Below, one piece after another: positions 6,423 through 8,978 of a DNA stretch of 8,978 nt. The notes beneath the pieces are model-generated. The model did no database searches and was not told the DNA's origin. It saw nothing but the letters and a program-made list of their open reading frames with translations. Both the position numbers and the translations under genes were made by a program. Within the stretch, counting starts at the first letter, position 1, and each line of letters begins with the position of its first letter. Source of the DNA: Fimbriimonadaceae bacterium (GTDB taxonomy: Bacteria > Armatimonadota > Fimbriimonadia > Fimbriimonadales > Fimbriimonadaceae); contig JANWJY010000090.1 of assembly GCA_025451715.1 (NCBI GenBank), forward strand, positions 1-8,978, given 5' to 3'.

Positions 6423-7376
6423 ATGGACACCGGAGTGCACAGCGGGTTTCGCATCGTTACCGCGCAGCGGCACAACCACGTGACCGACGCGGTCGTGCAG
6501 GCGCTCGAGGACGAAGTCTCCGCCGCGACCGGGTGGAAGGTCGAGCCGCCGTTCGGCAAGGAGCTCCAGAAGTCTGCCCGTGCACTCGCCGCGGCCCAGC
6601 TCCCGTTCCCAATCAGGAAGGACCGCGACCTTTTCATGGTCATGATGGGCGCGCACTGCATTCCGTTCAATGCGGCGGATTGGCTCGCGACCCGTGGCAG
6701 AAAGGTAGCGTGGATGTTCGACGCGTGGCCGAGAGACTACGAGGCGCTCCAAACGAACGTGCGGAGGTACAAGCTCGATGCCCTATTTGTGACGGCAAAG
6801 CAGTCTGCGGACCGCATGGCGCGCGCGATCGACACCTGCACGGTCAAATGGTGCGCCGAGCCCTTGGTCGACCTCGGGTTCAAGGTCAAACCGTGGGGCG
6901 ACCGCACGACGGATGTGATCCAGTTCGGTCGGAAGTACGACCCGTACCACGTGCGCCTTGCGAACGACATGTCGAAGTCGCACTTGAAGTACGTGTATGA
7001 GGCAGAGGCGAAGAAGGTGATCTTCCCGACGAAGACCGAGTTCGTGTTGGGTCTCGCGGACTCGAAGATCAGCGTGTGCTTTCCGTGCGACCTCACGCAC
7101 CCCGAGCGCGCTGGGGACGTCTCGACCGTCACGCAGCGCTACTTCCAGAGCTTTGCAAGCGGTTGCGTCGTCGTCGGACAGACGCCGCCTGAACTCGTGC
7201 AACTCTTCGGGTACGACCCGGTCGTCAGGGCCAACCTCGGCGACCCCGCCGCTCAGATCGAAGAGATCCTCGCCGTGCCGGAGCGGTACGCGCCGCTCGT
7301 GAGGAAGAACCTCGAAGAGGTAAAGAACCATTCGGTCGCGTACAGGATGGAATCGATTCTCCGCGACCTAGCGTGA
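6423..7376 (+). CDS. Glycosyltransferase, GT-B fold (group 1 / CgeB-like)
   Basis: This 317-residue soluble protein has no signal peptide or membrane segment. It resembles GT-B glycosyltransferases that transfer a sugar from an activated nucleotide donor to a cell-surface or other acceptor. The N-terminal half contains 'RKVAWMFDAWP' (93-103), the linker-type strand expected before the domain cleft, and 'ALFVTAKQSADRM' (120-132). The C-terminal half contains TQRYFQSFASGCVVVGQTPP (237-256), which matches the donor-binding helix of this group, where RxFExxasG is usual. Here the expected Glu is Gln242. The ending 'NHSVAYRMESIL' (302-313) resembles the usual C-terminal helix of the family. Acceptor and donor are unknown. 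The start at 6423 has no Shine-Dalgarno; GTG at 6435 is an alternative. It is not clustered with other glycan genes here and lies divergent to the cyclase beyond the palindrome. Confidence 0.8.
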   Translation: MDTGVHSGFRIVTAQRHNHVTDAVVQALEDEVSAATGWKVEPPFGKELQKSARALAAAQLPFPIRKDRDLFMVMMGAHCIPFNAADWLATRGRKVAWMFDAWPRDYEALQTNVRRYKLDALFVTAKQSADRMARAIDTCTVKWCAEPLVDLGFKVKPWGDRTTDVIQFGRKYDPYHVRLANDMSKSHLKYVYEAEAKKVIFPTKTEFVLGLADSKISVCFPCDLTHPERAGDVSTVTQRYFQSFASGCVVVGQTPPELVQLFGYDPVVRANLGDPAAQIEEILAVPERYAPLVRKNLEEVKNHSVAYRMESILRDLA

Positions 7377-7432
7377 ACACGTACGGGGGGTCGCGCACAT
7401 ACGTCCGCGCGGCATAAGATGCTGGAAGATCA
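7377..7432. other. Short intergenic region before the small membrane protein gene
   Basis: These 56 bases separate the glycosyltransferase stop from the next ATG. They hold a G-run (7385-7390) and a TAAGAT at 7415-7420 that could be a weak -10 element, but with no matching -35. The small gene may be transcribed from its own promoter or with the glycosyltransferase; the sequence does not decide. Confidence 0.35.
7424..7429 (+). promoter_or_regulatory. Probable ribosome binding site of the small membrane protein gene
   Basis: GGAAGA lies 3 bases before the ATG at 7433. The spacing is on the short side but supports this start, which is the only reasonable one for the frame. Confidence 0.45.
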
Positions 7433-7633
7433 ATGAAGACGACAGCGATCGTTCTGGGTTCATTCCTCGTTACAATGGGCCTGGCTGTAGTCTTTATCCA
7501 CGATCGAGGCATTAGTAACTCGATCACGACGGTATTCGTATCCTTCGAACCCGCGTTCAGGATTGTCGCTTTAGCCTGGGTGCTCCTTGGTGCGCTGTTG
7601 CTCCTCTACGGCCTTCTGTCCAAACGAAGCTAG
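7433..7633 (+). CDS. Small two-helix membrane protein, unknown function
   Basis: The 66-residue product has two hydrophobic segments, about 4-22 (TAIVLGSFLVTMGLAVVFI) and about 43-62 (IVALAWVLLGALLLLYGLL), joined by a polar loop (HDRGISNSITT) and followed by a basic tail SKRS. It would sit in the inner membrane as a hairpin. I do not recognise a family. Support for a real gene comes from a Shine-Dalgarno-like GGAAGA, a clean hydrophobic pattern and a position that fits the gap between the neighbours. Its stop TAG (7631-7633) shares the CTAG at 7630-7633 with the stop of the convergent HEAT gene. The codons look richer in A and T than those of the glycosyltransferase, which may mean a different origin or weak expression. 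Confidence 0.65.
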   Translation: MKTTAIVLGSFLVTMGLAVVFIHDRGISNSITTVFVSFEPAFRIVALAWVLLGALLLLYGLLSKRS

Positions 7634-8978
7634 GTTTTAGCCAAGCAAGCCAGCCACGCGACCAAGAACGCCTCTTCGATGGGGTGGTCCGCAAGTGCCT
7701 GCACCTCGGGCATTTGCGTCTGGTCTGCGAGCAGGCGCAGCGCGCCGGCGTCGTCGCCGTTCGAATACAGGTCGAGCGACTCGCGCAGCACCGGCGCCGC
7801 CCCGCGCGCGTTGCGCAATGCCTCAAGCATCAGCGTGTCCCGTTCAAACCCGTCCGTAATGAACAAGCGATACGCGGCAGGCTCGATCCCGAGCAGCCGT
7901 GCCACGCCGAGCAGGCACCGCCGCCGCGCCGTGTCGGACGTGCACTCCGCCGCGGCAGAAATGATCAGCCCCGCGTCCTCGGGCGAACCGACGCAGCCAA
8001 GCGCGTACGCGAGCTCCGGCATCGCCTCGTCGCGGTGGGTGCGCAGCGCCTCCCTCACTCGCTGCGCCGTGTTCTTGAGCAGCAGTTCCGAGACCGCTTC
8101 CGCCGCAGCGATCCGGACGCTCGGGTGCGGGTCCGTCAGCGCCTCCGCGATCACCGGCTCCGCCTCGCGCGCCTCCAGGTGCCGCAACGCTTGCAGAGCC
8201 GCGCGCCGCATCTCGATGTCCTCGTGCTCTTGGGCGGCGTGGATCAAGTGGGGAACAGCGGCCTGGCTCCCGATCCGCCCGAGCGTCTTCGCCGCAGAGC
8301 GACGAAGGATCGAGCGCGGGTCGCGCAGCAGGCTGAGCAGAACATCTTCCGTGCGCTCGGTGGGAAGCCGCCCGAGCGCCTCGACCACGTCTTCGTCCAA
8401 AAGCTCGGGGTGCTCGATGACGTGGGTCAGCAGCGCCTCTGCAGGTTCTTCGCCGCCAAGCCGTGAAAGAGCGATTGCCGCCTCGCGGCGTATCCGTGGG
8501 GAGGGGTCGGTCAACGCTTTGCGGAGCTCGTCGGTCGCCATCGAGAACTTCTTGCGGCCGACCACGCTGATCGCGCGCAGGCGCCGTTCCGCGTCAGCGC
8601 TCTTGGTCAGTGCCGAGAGCGCGCGCATCCCGCTGAACGAGACCTGCCTCATCTGCTTGATCGTCTGCCTGATCGACACCGCTCCTTCCTCGCGGACCCC
8701 CGTGAGCAGCATCACGGAGACCACCCGCATCACAATGACGACCACGAACACCGTCTTGAACGCCATTTCTGCGCCCAAGGGACCTCGCAACTGGTCCATC
8801 GTCAATGATCCTAATATCGGCGCGATTCCACCCAAAACTGCAGTGGTCGTGAGGGCAGTCCCAAGGTACGAAGACCGCTCTGAAGGCTCGGCCGTCGACA
8901 TGTAGAGGTTGAGCTGGGTCACGGTCACGCCCGACCACACGATCCCGTTATAGATGTGGAACACGAGCAGGATCACCG
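7630..8978 (-). CDS. MFS-like membrane domain fused to HEAT repeats (5' end outside window)
   Basis: The frame is open to the right edge. The first complete codon, GTG at 8976-8974, reads as an internal valine in a hydrophobic helix, so the start lies outside. Numbering from that codon, residues about 1-94 hold three membrane segments with MFS-like features (AEPSERSSYLGTALTTTAVLGGIAPILGSL), apparently the last part of a transporter. After a basic linker, HEAT repeats begin near 147 and recur every 31 residues (about 147, 178, 209, 240, 271, 303, 334), each with a pattern like LTDPSPRIRREAAIALSRLG or LRDPRSILRRSAAKTLGRIG. A less repetitive helical tail ends in CLAKT. The HEAT part should be cytoplasmic and probably binds a partner protein. 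The MFS assignment is weaker because most of the membrane domain is missing. It converges on the small membrane protein gene with a 4-base stop overlap, leaving no space for a terminator between them. Confidence 0.85.
   Translation of the reverse strand, partial: VILLVFHIYNGIVWSGVTVTQLNLYMSTAEPSERSSYLGTALTTTAVLGGIAPILGSLTMDQLRGPLGAEMAFKTVFVVVIVMRVVSVMLLTGVREEGAVSIRQTIKQMRQVSFSGMRALSALTKSADAERRLRAISVVGRKKFSMATDELRKALTDPSPRIRREAAIALSRLGGEEPAEALLTHVIEHPELLDEDVVEALGRLPTERTEDVLLSLLRDPRSILRRSAAKTLGRIGSQAAVPHLIHAAQEHEDIEMRRAALQALRHLEAREAEPVIAEALTDPHPSVRIAAAEAVSELLLKNTAQRVREALRTHRDEAMPELAYALGCVGSPEDAGLIISAAAECTSDTARRRCLLGVARLLGIEPAAYRLFITDGFERDTLMLEALRNARGAAPVLRESLDLYSNGDDAGALRLLADQTQMPEVQALADHPIEEAFLVAWLACLAKT

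Noticed and set aside
5853..6752. Minus-strand frame of 299 codons across the divergent junction
   Set aside because: It overlaps both the cyclase and the glycosyltransferase, crosses the palindrome and has an Arg-rich, low-complexity composition. Both overlapped genes have strong family motifs.
6783..7331. Minus-strand frame of 182 codons inside the glycosyltransferase gene
   Set aside because: Antisense shadow with Arg/His/Val-rich composition and no start signal.
7679..8905. Plus-strand frame of 408 codons, very rich in Ser/Arg/Ala
   Set aside because: It is the antisense shadow of the HEAT-repeat gene; the repeated Ser/Arg composition mirrors the repeats on the other strand.

Overview
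The window is a compact stretch of bacterial chromosome with high G+C and tightly packed genes. It holds seven protein-coding genes and no RNA gene, CRISPR array or recognisable insertion sequence. A lipoprotein signal, Sec-type signal peptides and a sensor-type membrane cyclase suggest a free-living bacterium with an elaborated envelope. The gene style reminds me of Armatimonadota (Fimbriimonadales-like) or another environmental phylum with large genomes, but this is an impression only. No marker gene in the window fixes the lineage. There is no gene-free stretch longer than 300 bases.

Left half (1-4100, minus strand): three genes read right to left as an apparent operon. The first encodes an exported protein with two tandem Ig-like, DUF4352-type domains (3099-4100). 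Three bases later comes a 763-residue secreted protein with a complete metzincin zinc-binding motif (804-3095). Its stop codon overlaps, as ATGA, the start of a lipoprotein with a TPR-like C-terminal part (807 to beyond base 1). All three products should leave the cytoplasm, so this looks like one envelope or extracellular module built around a putative protease. Its target cannot be seen here.

Centre (4205-6334, minus strand): a class III adenylate/guanylate cyclase with a periplasmic dCache-like sensor, two membrane helices and a HAMP linker. All the catalytic residues I can place are present. It lies 104 bases upstream of the operon on the same strand. No clear terminator is visible between them, so read-through or local co-regulation is possible.

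Divergent junction (6335-6422): nearly filled by a 66-base imperfect palindrome (6349-6414) that resembles the dispersed C/G-rich palindromes found in many bacterial genomes. It leaves almost no room for ordinary promoters, and neither flanking gene has a clear Shine-Dalgarno sequence.

Right part (plus strand, then minus): a 317-residue GT-B type glycosyltransferase (6423-7376) is followed by a 66-residue two-helix membrane protein (7433-7633). The stop codon of the small gene overlaps, through a shared CTAG, the stop of a convergent gene. That gene encodes an MFS-like membrane domain fused to about six or seven HEAT repeats of 31 residues, and its start lies beyond the right edge.
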